Positions 1 through 6,776 of a DNA stretch of 64,000 nucleotides are shown here, piece after piece (position 1 is the first letter of the stretch; every line of letters begins with the position of its first letter). Source of the DNA: Pelagibaculum spongiae. GTDB lineage: Bacteria > Pseudomonadota > Gammaproteobacteria > Enterobacterales > Pelagibaculaceae. The notes below the pieces were generated by a model. It was not told the DNA's origin. It worked only from the letters and a program-made list of their open reading frames with translations, and did not search any database. Location: contig NZ_QDDL01000001.1 in the NCBI RefSeq assembly GCF_003097315.1, positions 372,001 to 436,000 on the forward strand, in the 5' to 3' direction. The translations under genes and the position numbers were made by a program.

Positions 1-875
1 GCACTGAATTCTTCAGTTAATTGGTCTGTCCATGGGAAATTTTTATGCACAAGCACCTTGCCACTGCTCGCATCTAATACCTGCAATTCATAGCTGGTCG
101 CTAAGTAGATTCTGTCGTCAACCAGCTGCCAGGCTTCGATCTCGCTTTGCGTGAAGTAAGTCCAGTTTTTATGGCCATCTTTAAGATTAAAATTAACTAG
201 TTCAGATGTCCTTTGTGAAGCGCTTAAACCCGACTTTTCAAGCAAACCTTGCTGCAGCGCCTCTTTCTTATCAAAAGAACCTAAGTTGACCAGTAAGGCA
301 TCTTTATATAACCGAGAGAAAAAACGAGAGTATGGCTTAATATATTCAATCTCCCGGAGTGTGCAGCACCATTGCAAAGCTAATTCCTTATTATAAAGGC
401 TTATCTTGTTTTCTCTATCAATAACACAATAATAATCACCTGCTTGCTCTTTCCATCCAAGTTTTATTTTTTTCGCAACCACCTTGCCACTGATCAAATC
501 AACGCTTTTGACGATTCGTTCATAGCAATCATAAGCAATAATCACATCGTTATATTGAATATCAAAACTGATTGATCTGCTCAATGAGCAAAGAACATCC
601 TCATCAATTTTAAGTTCTTTTTTATCTTGGGAGATAAAATGATACTCCCCTGAGTCAAAACCATTACCCTCAGGATTTAGGTCATCCTTGACCAACGCAT
701 AACGTTGTCCATTATAAGCAACTGTTCCTGTAAAATAAGGCAGTCCATAATGCAGGATTCTTATCTGATCCCTATTGATAGCGAGCTTTCCACCAAACCC
801 TCCTCTACAAACAATTGGAAATCGAGGATCTTCCCCTTGCCATAATTCAGACGCTGATATCAATATTTTTTTCAC
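1..875 (-). CDS. Partial putative immunity protein, repeat-rich (propeller-like)
   Basis: An open frame runs from a GTG at 875 to the left edge with no stop, so the gene is truncated by the window; about 291 residues are visible. The GTG overlaps the TGA of the upstream frame (GTGA at 875-872), which implies translational coupling. The protein starts VKKILISASELWQGEDPRF and has no signal peptide. It contains recurring short strands of the type 'VDLISGKVV' and 'LQVLDASSGKVL', as in PQQ/WD-like beta-propeller blades. I do not recognise a family. Its position directly after a start-less 3' reading-frame fragment suggests an immunity protein for that toxin tail (inference). The frame and coupling are seen directly; the function is not established. 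Confidence 0.6.
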   Translation of the reverse strand, partial: MKKILISASELWQGEDPRFPIVCRGGFGGKLAINRDQIRILHYGLPYFTGTVAYNGQRYALVKDDLNPEGNGFDSGEYHFISQDKKELKIDEDVLCSLSRSISFDIQYNDVIIAYDCYERIVKSVDLISGKVVAKKIKLGWKEQAGDYYCVIDRENKISLYNKELALQWCCTLREIEYIKPYSRFFSRLYKDALLVNLGSFDKKEALQQGLLEKSGLSASQRTSELVNFNLKDGHKNWTYFTQSEIEAWQLVDDRIYLATSYELQVLDASSGKVLVHKNFPWTDQLTEEFS

Positions 876-1192
876 TTGCCAACCACTCCAGCTAAGGCGT
901 TAATAACCACAAAATCATTTTCTTTCATTTTTTCAATAATATCGTCAACTTTAACAACCCACTTATTTTGGCTGTAATTTTTTTTAGGACCAACAATAAA
1001 TTTATAGAGATCTTTCTCTTTATCTTTTCTCAGCATTTGTTTTCTAATATGCTCATAGACTTCCTCTGTAATGTTACTTAAATCATCTGCTGTTGGATTA
1101 TGCCCGGCAATACTTGGCAAAAAGTGCCATTGCTTTTTATGGCCATTAACACTTTTGGGTTTAGCAAAAGGAAACTTGCTTGCCACCCACAA
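872..1192 (-). pseudogene. Orphan toxin C-terminal fragment (displaced module)
   Basis: About 100 codons end at the TGA at 872-874. The only possible start is a TTG at 1192 that lies inside the 142-bp repeat; upstream the frame closes at a TAA also inside the repeat. The first residues (WVASKF) are therefore repeat-encoded and the unique part begins near 1171. The unique part is basic and charged (GHKKQWHFLPSIAGHNP, then lysine-rich helices) and ends ALAGVVGK. It overlaps the next gene by GTGA. A start-less 3' fragment coupled to a following gene is the usual form of a displaced polymorphic-toxin C-terminal domain. The toxin activity is unidentified. It could also be a real small gene that uses the TTG. 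Confidence 0.5.
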
Positions 1193-1312
1193 TCGTGTTT
1201 GGCGAATAATAAGATATTTTTATAATAAGAAAACTAATAAATCATCAAACCAGTTTACTCATAAGTTATTTTTTATCTTGTATAGTCATTCTTTTGGGTG
1301 GCATCAGTTTTC
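1171..1312 (-). repeat. 142-bp module-boundary repeat, copy 1
   Basis: First of three near-identical 142-bp copies. The ends are imperfect inverted repeats: GAAACTTGCTTGCCACCCA at the left and, on the other strand of the right end, GAAAACTGATGCCACCCA. The interior is AT-rich with stops in all frames. On the minus strand it lies directly after a short reading frame (stop at 1314-1312) and before the toxin-tail fragment. I see no target-site duplication. Confidence 0.85.
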
Positions 1313-1359
1313 TACTGCAAAAAAAACAATGCCTTAAGCCCAGCAACGACACCGCTCAT
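1312..1359 (-). other. 15-codon ORF cut off at repeat copy 1
   Basis: An ATG at 1359, three bases after the stop of the upstream membrane protein, opens a 15-codon frame (MSGVVAGLKALFFLQ). It ends with TAG exactly at the outer edge of the repeat. It is too short to be a convincing gene. It may be the remaining 5' end of a gene cut by the repeat, since the upstream module likewise has a small frame ending inside its repeat copy. Confidence 0.3.
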
Positions 1360-1362
1360 ACG

Positions 1363-2346
1363 TCAAATCTCCAAATAAATTTGATTGTCCATTGACTCAA
1401 GAAAAACATTAGAGACAAGACCATCACAGATAAACACTTTAGCCCCTCCCCCACTTCTAGAAAAAATGTAAATTTGACATTCTTTTGTCAAAGAGTAGAG
1501 TTTTTCAAAGACTAGGTTTTGACCAAAAATTTGAGATAAATACATAGAATCCAGAGACATACCATTACGCTCAACCCATTCCAAAACAACCTTTTTAGAA
1601 TCATTCGAGAAGATGGCGAACTCAAAAGCATCTTCGAGAGAAAATGCTTCTATTTCGAATAAGTTTATTAACTTTCTATTTTCCCTACCCTCTCTCTCAA
1701 ACATCAGAAAACCAAGATTATCGACATCAACTACCCGCCCAAAAAAGCAAGATGAAAACTCAATTTTAACGACATCCAAAAGACCAAGGAAAGTTATTTC
1801 ACTCTTATTTTTTCTCGCATAAAACCCAGCATTGAGCATCTCCTTTAATATAGGATCCAGCTCATGAAGCCGCTCCAATTTATAACTAGAATCGACTTTG
1901 ACAACTCTTACAAAACTTATCGGATCAAACTTGAGATCACGATATCTTTTCTTGACAAATAAAACCACTTCCTCCCCTCTATCAACAATAGCTATAAGCT
2001 CATGTCTTACCAACCTTTTTTTGAGCCTATTCAAACCATCAATAAAATCTTTATCCTTATCATCCAACCCATTCAAAAATAGTCCAGCAAGAGACTCACC
2101 AGCGTATATTTTCCTTAACGTTTCTTGGTAAAAATCAACTTGCCCATGAAACTTACCACCATATTCGGCAACATTTATCTTAGCAACCTCACCTTTAAAT
2201 TTAAGAACGGTATCAGAAGGCCTCAACTCCTCTTCGATACTTACATTAACTCTCAAATAAATAGAATCATCACTGTAGACAACAAACACAGCTCCCAGAA
2301 AAACAACAAGAAAGAAAATATAAAGAAGTATTTTTTTTGAAATCAT
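1363..2346 (-). CDS. Membrane-anchored putative immunity protein, paralogue A
   Basis: The ATG at 2346 is chosen because it gives an N-terminal hydrophobic anchor (ISKKILLYIFFLVVFLGAVFVV). A longer TTG-initiated frame would be encoded by the repeat. The protein is about 327 residues: one N-terminal membrane segment, then an extracytoplasmic domain. It is clearly paralogous to the next gene upstream (2709-3686): both have a K-F/V-K-G-E-[VA] strand, a 'Y-GG/SG-[KR][FY]' motif, a 'LRKI/LEKI-hAG' helix and an ECQIY[IV]FS strand near the C-terminus. The start codon overlaps the stop of a ten-residue toxin-like tail (ATGA). A periplasmic immunity protein is inferred from that context. No family is recognised. 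Confidence 0.6.
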   Translation of the reverse strand: MISKKILLYIFFLVVFLGAVFVVYSDDSIYLRVNVSIEEELRPSDTVLKFKGEVAKINVAEYGGKFHGQVDFYQETLRKIYAGESLAGLFLNGLDDKDKDFIDGLNRLKKRLVRHELIAIVDRGEEVVLFVKKRYRDLKFDPISFVRVVKVDSSYKLERLHELDPILKEMLNAGFYARKNKSEITFLGLLDVVKIEFSSCFFGRVVDVDNLGFLMFEREGRENRKLINLFEIEAFSLEDAFEFAIFSNDSKKVVLEWVERNGMSLDSMYLSQIFGQNLVFEKLYSLTKECQIYIFSRSGGGAKVFICDGLVSNVFLESMDNQIYLEI

Positions 2347-2378
2347 AAGAAGAACGGTCCAAAAGGTATCTTTACAGC
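2343..2378 (-). pseudogene. Residual toxin tail (…VKIPFGPFFL)
   Basis: Between repeat copy 2 and the next gene, one frame reads SFAVKIPFGPFFL then TGA (2345-2343). The tail in the neighbouring module ends VTIPFGPYFL. Sharing this short ending directly upstream of paralogous genes indicates that both are 3' ends of related reading frames, kept by the array while the rest was lost or lies elsewhere. Confidence 0.5.
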
Positions 2379-2520
2379 GAAACTTGCTTGCCACCCACAA
2401 TCGTGTTTGGCGAATAATAAGATATTTTTATAATAAGCAAACTAATAAATCAACAAACCAGTTTACTCATAAGTTATTTTTTATCTCGTATAGTCGTCCT
2501 TTTGGGTGGCATCAGTTTTC
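2379..2520 (-). repeat. 142-bp module-boundary repeat, copy 2
   Basis: Same length and ends as copy 1, with only scattered substitutions (for example TCGTATAGTCGTCC in place of TTGTATAGTCATTC). The stop codon of the small lipoprotein gene lies inside its right end (2514-2512). The residual toxin tail begins at its left end. Confidence 0.85.
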
Positions 2521-2658
2521 CGCCACCTCATCTCTGAGAGAAACAACCTCTACCATTAACAAATCAAGTTTTTTTTGTATCTCAGAACTTTCATCAGGCT
2601 GATTCCCTGAACACCCTTGAAGACTCAAAAAAAACAAACACATCAGCAAATACTTCAT
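2512..2658 (-). CDS. Small lipoprotein, 48 aa
   Basis: ATG at 2658 with a GGAG Shine-Dalgarno 7 nt upstream. The product begins MKYLLMCLFFLSLQGCSGNQ, a short lipoprotein signal with lipobox LQGC. A mature peptide of about 33 residues follows, with a coiled-coil-like heptad pattern (IQKKLDLLMVEVVSLRDEVAE). The last codons and the TGA lie inside repeat copy 2, so the native 3' end may have been replaced. It follows the 325-residue membrane protein by 50 nt on the same strand and may belong to the same immunity module. I do not recognise the family. Confidence 0.55.
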   Translation of the reverse strand: MKYLLMCLFFLSLQGCSGNQPDESSEIQKKLDLLMVEVVSLRDEVAEN

Positions 2659-2708
2659 CACTTACTCCAATACAAAAAAAACAGCCACAACCCCTTGTAG
2701 ATAGCCAC

Positions 2709-3686
2709 TCAAATACCTTTGAAAATCTCATTATTTTCAGCAGAGTAGAAAACATTTGAAATTAAATCATTACAAACAAACACATTCATAGAGCCCTCTT
2801 TTTTTGAAAAAACATAAATTTGGCACTCATCGCTCAACGGAACAATTTTACTGAATTTTAAGCCACTACCATAAAGCGATGACACTGAAATCTCATCCAA
2901 CCCCAGCTCACCACCTTCCACCCATTTCTTAAGGGTATCAACTGAAGTTTTTGAAAAATAAGACTCATTAATTACAACACCTAGCTTCTTATCACCCTGC
3001 TCAATCAAATCAACAATCGAATCATTCACCGATAATTTTTTTCCCGTCACAACAATAGAATAACCACTTTCTTGATATGTTTGACACGAAAAAAAACAGC
3101 CTAAATTAATAGCTAAAGCATCAAAAAAACCTAAAAATTCAATAGGTGCCTGATTCTCTCTTGCACGAAAGCCTATTTCTAATAAAGCCCTAGGAATTAC
3201 TCCAAGTTGATTTCCTGGAAAAACCTTATATTCACCCCGCCCTTCATCAATAATTGTACGCACCATTAATGGTTTGATATCGTAGCCAATCAGCTCTCTT
3301 TGAGTAAACAGGTATGTTTTCCCGCCATATTCTATGGCTGAGAGTAATTTTTCAGAGGCAATTTTTCCTTTGCCAAATTGCTCAACCGAAATAAAATTTG
3401 CAACCTCATCACTCGTACCATTTACAAAAAAACCCTTTACATCATTCCCTGCATGGATTTTTTCCAGAACACCGCTATAAAAATTTATTACATTTTCATA
3501 GCGACCACTGTATTCATCTATTTTCTTTCCATAAGCTTCACCTTGAACCTTGACAAAGGCGGTTGTTCGAAAAGTACTCCCTTCTACACTTGCATATATC
3601 GGAACATATAAAACAAGGCGAAAACTGAAAAAAACACTAATCAAAGCCAAACAAAAAGCAAAAAACAATCCAAGCATTATTTTCAT
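2709..3686 (-). CDS. Membrane-anchored putative immunity protein, paralogue B
   Basis: 325 residues from an ATG at 3686 with an AGAGGT ribosome site. One N-terminal membrane segment (MLGLFFAFCLALISVFFSF) is followed by a domain of about 300 residues presumed to be outside the cytoplasm. It aligns along its length with the 1363-2346 product, including the ECQIY[VI]FS strand and the VF[VI]C[ND][DG]L[IV]SNVF motif near the end. It starts 14 nt after a toxin-like tail ending VTIPFGPYFL. Two diverged copies in consecutive modules suggest that immunity proteins to related toxins accumulated here. The role is inferred from context. Confidence 0.6.
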   Translation of the reverse strand: MKIMLGLFFAFCLALISVFFSFRLVLYVPIYASVEGSTFRTTAFVKVQGEAYGKKIDEYSGRYENVINFYSGVLEKIHAGNDVKGFFVNGTSDEVANFISVEQFGKGKIASEKLLSAIEYGGKTYLFTQRELIGYDIKPLMVRTIIDEGRGEYKVFPGNQLGVIPRALLEIGFRARENQAPIEFLGFFDALAINLGCFFSCQTYQESGYSIVVTGKKLSVNDSIVDLIEQGDKKLGVVINESYFSKTSVDTLKKWVEGGELGLDEISVSSLYGSGLKFSKIVPLSDECQIYVFSKKEGSMNVFVCNDLISNVFYSAENNEIFKGI

Positions 3687-3700
3687 TAACTTTACCTCTG

Positions 3701-3857
3701 TTATAAAAAGTATGGACCAAATGGAATCGTCACTGGAACATCCTTTAACTTCCCTGTCGCGCCTGTAATGTCAAATCTATAGTCAAGCCCCTCCAGTCAA
3801 AACTAACACCACTAGGTGCGCCACAATGTTTTCCATTGGTTGAGTATTTCCATGAAA
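3701..3857 (-). pseudogene. Frameshifted toxin C-terminal remnant
   Basis: The upstream part, read in one frame from the repeat edge, gives KFFSWKYSTNGKHCGAPSGV and SFDWRGL. After a one-base shift near 3797 (an in-frame TGA lies at 3799-3797) a second frame continues DYRFDITGATGKLKDV and PVTIPFGPYFL, stopping at 3703-3701. Together they look like the last 50 or so residues of one domain with a single frameshift. The remnant lies between repeat copy 3 and paralogue B. It has no start codon, so it is a displaced and broken 3' end. Confidence 0.5.
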
Positions 3858-3999
3858 AAAATTTGCTTGCCATCCACAATCGTGTTTGGCCAACAATAAG
3901 ATATTTTTATAACAAGCAAACTACTAAATCATCAAACCAGTTTACTCATAAGTTATTTTTTATCTTGTATAGTCATCCTTTTGGGTGGCATCAGTTTTC
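3858..3999 (-). repeat. 142-bp module-boundary repeat, copy 3
   Basis: Third copy, again 142 bp, with slightly more substitutions at the left end (ATTTGCTTGCCATCCA). Its outer right end lies 10 bp from the IS5-family insertion. It abuts the 3' end of the zinc-ribbon gene that the insertion sequence interrupted. Confidence 0.85.
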
Positions 4000-4074
4000 C
4001 TGAACCTTAGAACCTGTTTAGAATCTCTATGCTGTGAGATAATTACAATCAAAGTACTTATGTAGCAGCCTTTG

Positions 4075-4398
4075 ATGTCCGAAAGACAGCCTTATCCCAG
4101 CGATGTAACCCGTGAAAAATTTGCCTTGATTTCTCCCATACTTGAAAGTGCTCGCAAGCAAACAAAACCCCGGCAAATTGATCTTTATGAAGTATTTTGT
4201 GCGCTCTTGTATCTTTTGAGAACAGGCTGCCCTTGGCGCTGTATTCCTCATGACTTTCCAAAATGGCAGTGCATTTATTCCTATTACAAAATTTGGAAAG
4301 AACCTGCACAAGATGGTGGCCCAAGCCCTCTTGAGCAGGCTTTAAAAAAATCAGGTTGGCGAGGAGCGAAAGAAGCAAGGCCGCCAGAAGAAGACTAG
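4075..4398 (+). CDS. IS5-family transposase, N-terminal frame (orfA)
   Basis: Starts at ATG 4075 (MSERQPYPSDVT) and ends with TAG at 4396-4398. It carries the N-terminal transposase part typical of the IS427 group: the 'YEVFCALLYLLRTGCPWR' helix and the 'IPHDFPKWQ' motif followed by 'YSYYKIW'. The run of seven A residues at 4344-4350 is where the coding frame has to change. After it this frame gives an atypical tail, while the frame one base ahead continues as orfB. Functional product would need transcriptional slippage or ribosomal frameshifting there, or this copy is dead. Confidence 0.85.
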   Translation: MSERQPYPSDVTREKFALISPILESARKQTKPRQIDLYEVFCALLYLLRTGCPWRCIPHDFPKWQCIYSYYKIWKEPAQDGGPSPLEQALKKSGWRGAKEARPPEED

Positions 4399-4873
4399 CT
4401 TTGGCATCATCGACGCACAAAGTGTAAAAAACACTGATACTGCTGAAGAAAAAGGGTATGACGCTGGCAAAAAAGTATCTGGGATCAAGCGGCATATTCT
4501 GGTCGATCATGGCGGTTTACCACATGCAGTTGCCGTGTCTACTGCAGACGTTTCAGACAGGGAAGGCGGTTTGTTTTTAATTGAATCTCACCAAGACAAT
4601 TTATCCGATATAGATAATATTTTGGTTGATGGTGGGTATACTGGAAAACCATTTTCTGAAGGTGTTAATTTGCTTATTTCATCCAAGGTTCAAGTGGCAA
4701 AAAGATCAGAGTTACACACTTTTAAAGTTATTCCACAACGTTGGGTAGTGGAGCGATCATTTGCCTGGCTGGAAAAGAACCGAAGGCTATGGAAAAACTG
4801 TGAAAGATTGTTAAACAGTAGCTTAAGTTTCATCCACTTAGCTTTCTTAAGGCTACTGCTTCAGAGATCCTAA
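4344..4873 (+). CDS. IS5-family transposase, C-terminal frame (orfB)
   Basis: This is the catalytic half. It is read in the +1 frame from the A-run and gives NQVGEERKKQGRQKKTSFG, then IIDAQSVKNTD with the first catalytic Asp, GYDAGKK, and KRHILVDHGG. It continues VDGGYTGKPF with the second Asp and IPQRWVVERSFAWLEKNRRL with the catalytic Glu, ending RLLLQRS. All DDE residues are present. Dropping one A from the A7 run joins it to orfA without loss. Starts within this frame alone (for example at 4535) would miss the first Asp. Confidence 0.85.
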
Positions 4874-4881
4874 ACAGGTTC

Positions 4882-5152
4882 TTATATTTTTGCTACCAGA
4901 AAACGCTTTCTTCAAAGTCTTACGAAGTTCGTCGGCAACGTCTTTAACTACCTCTTCCTTCATCTCTGAAACGTGCTCATCTATATTCTCGCTATTTTCC
5001 TAGATTAGCTCGTCTTTATTAAACTCGCACTTACATGATGCGCAAGTCATAATTTGTATTGTTTCATCAGACCCTTCTTCATAAGAAAAGTCTGAACAGC
5101 CGCATGTAGGGCAAAGCAGGCTTATATTTCTGTTGTATTTTTCAGGATTCAT
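4882..5152 (-). pseudogene. Broken zinc-ribbon protein gene
   Basis: ATG at 5152 (MNPEKYNRNISLLCPTCGCS). Two CxxC pairs (CPTC and CASC), followed by a charged helical tail, mark a TFIIB-type zinc ribbon protein of about 100 residues. Two lesions are visible: an in-frame TAG at 5002-5000 after residue 50, and the IS5-family insertion at 4881, near the natural end (…LKKAFSGSKN). Removing the element and one TTA restores an open frame (GSKNIRFRKTDAT) that runs into repeat copy 3. Downstream of the TAG the frame stays open and in character, so the stop is recent. I recall similar small proteins beside Rhs/CDI loci but cannot check this. Confidence 0.7.
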
Positions 5153-5176
5153 CCTATCTCTCCGTCATGTAGGGAC

Positions 5177-5260
5177 ACGTAACGCCGCCGGCATGCGCGG
5201 CTTTGTAGTAGAGGCGAAGCCGCAACGGAAAAGCCGTCGCTGTGCCTGGCCTTGTTAGCC
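5177..5260 (-). other. attC-like integron recombination site
   Basis: 84 bp, read on the minus strand from GGCTAAC (which contains the stop codon of the DUF5677 gene) to GTTACGT. The two arms form an imperfect inverted repeat: TAAC, GCC, GGCA, GCG and CGGCTTT on the left arm match TAAC, GCC, GGCA, GCG and CGGCTTT on the reverse complement of the right arm. Small offsets separate the blocks. It is far more GC-rich than its surroundings. The gene stop lies inside the first core site and the next gene's ATG comes 25 nt after the last. A matching core-site sequence, GTTAGCC, lies just upstream of the DUF5677 start (6154-6148). The core sites match RYYYAAC/GTTRRRY only partly. Confidence 0.5.
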
Positions 5261-6130
5261 ATTTGGCCCGTCATATTTTTGATCGAATATCATGAATATT
5301 CTATTATTAACTCTTTCAATCCAATCAAGTACATTCGTCATATTCTCGTCTTCGCAATCAATCCGCCTCAACCAAAGCCTATAGGACTCGTTACAAAACT
5401 TGAGTGTAGGGCTGATATATCTTACATCGGCCTCATGATAAAAAGGATATACAGAGAATGTTTCATCTTCGTTCTTTTGAAGGCACCAGTCCATGGATTC
5501 GTTCCATGATCCGTGTATAGATTCCGACATCATCCCGTAGGTGTATTTATACAGATCTTCATCTGTAATGGTTTTGAATATATCGAAAAAGGTCTTCCCT
5601 TGAAGCCTCCATCGATTTTTCTTTTGCTCCTTGAAATCGTCTTCTGAGAAACCTTCTAAGTCCATTTTCTCCTGAACTGACTTAAGCAGCCTTTTGCCCG
5701 CCTTTGTCTCAAAAAAACGAGAGCCTTCCTTTAACTCTCGTAGCATTCTCAGTCGATCTTTATATGAGCATTTTCTGTAATCATCGATTACAGCTGAATC
5801 ACTCATCAGTAAATATTCAGCGGTTATTGCTGCTTCAATTAACGGCCTTTCCAATATGCTTATGATCTCGGCATTATCTTTTTCATAGTAGGTTACGATT
5901 TCTTTGAGTAGCTTCCATATCCTAGTTAATAGCCCCAATATAGGAGCATCATTTAAGTCAAACCCACTGGGATTACGCTCTATATTTCGAACTCTTGTAA
6001 TGCAATCATAAATCTCTGCAACATCCTTTACGAAAGTACCAGTAAATCGATTTATATCATCAAGTGACTTCAGGCTATCGCCAACATACTCTTCATCATA
6101 TCGACTTATAATAGCTTCTATTTCGTCCAT
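5255..6130 (-). CDS. DUF5677-family protein
   Basis: 291 residues, wholly alpha-helical and soluble, with no signal peptide. The motifs 'LERPLIEAAITAEYLL' in the middle and 'YGMMSESIHGSW' near residue 210 are typical of DUF5677, whose function is unknown. The gene is bordered upstream by GTTAGCC 18 nt before the start (GTTAGCC, ATACATCAGAGTAAAGC, ATG). Its stop codon lies in the attC-like site. It therefore has the compact, promoter-less form of a mobile integron cassette. DUF5677 genes often occur in accessory DNA. Confidence 0.75.
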   Translation of the reverse strand: MDEIEAIISRYDEEYVGDSLKSLDDINRFTGTFVKDVAEIYDCITRVRNIERNPSGFDLNDAPILGLLTRIWKLLKEIVTYYEKDNAEIISILERPLIEAAITAEYLLMSDSAVIDDYRKCSYKDRLRMLRELKEGSRFFETKAGKRLLKSVQEKMDLEGFSEDDFKEQKKNRWRLQGKTFFDIFKTITDEDLYKYTYGMMSESIHGSWNESMDWCLQKNEDETFSVYPFYHEADVRYISPTLKFCNESYRLWLRRIDCEDENMTNVLDWIERVNNRIFMIFDQKYDGPNG

Positions 6131-6154
6131 GCTTTACTCTGATGTATGGCTAAC

Positions 6155-6766
6155 AGCTTAATAGTATGCATGCACGATATACCGGTCTTGCAGTACACTG
6201 GTAAATTTGCAACCATTTGAAATACATCTAATTTTCCTCATGCCTACCAATCCTGCCCGAGAAACCGCGCATGCCTGTTATCTCAAGATAACAGGTTTCT
6301 CGTTATTTCGGAACGGACTCACCTCAACCTATTGATATGATGTTATTTAAACTGGTTTACCTTCGGTAAAACGCGCATTCTAGCGATACCGTTCAGTCAA
6401 AACGCGCATAAAAACCAACGCTCTCAGAAATAGACTGTTCATATACAGTTTTTCACTGCAGGTTGCTTTGATGGCTTTGAGGTGAGTTATTTGGTACTGG
6501 AAGTCTGGTGGTTTGACGCGAGAGGCTTGTTTAAATATCTGGTTAGGGTTTAATTAAACGACTCATTTTTCTATGGCTGAATCACGTTAAGGATTCGGAA
6601 GATATAAAACACTCTGAAAAACCCGAGTGCGCCTGAAGCTTACCCAGGCTACAAGGCTAAAGGTTGTACGGAACAGCCTTGTAATTGATTTCAACGGTTG
6701 ATAGATCCACCAAAAACCACAAAACAATTCCGACATAATGTTTGCAGGAAATTCACCGTCATCCCC
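6155..6766. other. Gene-free intergenic stretch with hairpins
   Basis: About 600 bp with no supportable reading frame. It contains a nested inverted repeat at 6275-6306 (GAGAAACC … CCTGTTATCT-CA-AGATAACAGG … TTTCTC). A related copy lies at 18911-18936. I see nothing else definable. Confidence 0.5.
6275..6306. repeat. Dispersed hairpin repeat, copy 1
   Basis: A perfect inner inverted repeat CCTGTTATCT / AGATAACAGG with a 2-nt loop, and an outer GAGAAA / TTTCTC pair. The string AAGATAACAGGTTTCT recurs at 18911 with a similar AT-rich flank, so this is a low-copy intergenic repeat rather than a chance palindrome. Confidence 0.55.
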
Positions 6767-6776
6767 GATCTATTGC

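Larger units (their letters stand above)
4010..4881 (+). mobile_element. IS5-family (IS427-like) insertion sequence
   Basis: 872 bp bounded by inverted ends GAACCTGTTTAGAATCTCT (left) and the reverse complement of AGAGATCCTAAACAGGTTC (right), with one mismatch over 19 bp. The element is flanked by TTA on both sides (4007-4009 and 4882-4884), a 3-bp target duplication as expected for this family. It carries a two-frame DDE transposase. It inserted into the 3' end of the minus-strand zinc-ribbon gene. Confidence 0.92.

Noticed and set aside
1363-2400. Longer start of paralogue A inside the repeat (MWVASKF…)
   Set aside because: The extra residues are encoded by the repeat and recur before an unrelated fragment; ATG 2346 gives a clean membrane anchor.
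1171-3999. 142-bp repeats as classical integron attC sites
   Set aside because: They sit at gene ends and have inverted termini, but lack RYYYAAC/GTTRRRY core sites and paired L/R boxes; copy 3 has no GTT at the required end.
1171-3999. 142-bp repeats as CRISPR repeats
   Set aside because: Far too long, only three copies, and the intervals are genes of 1.1-1.4 kb, not spacers.
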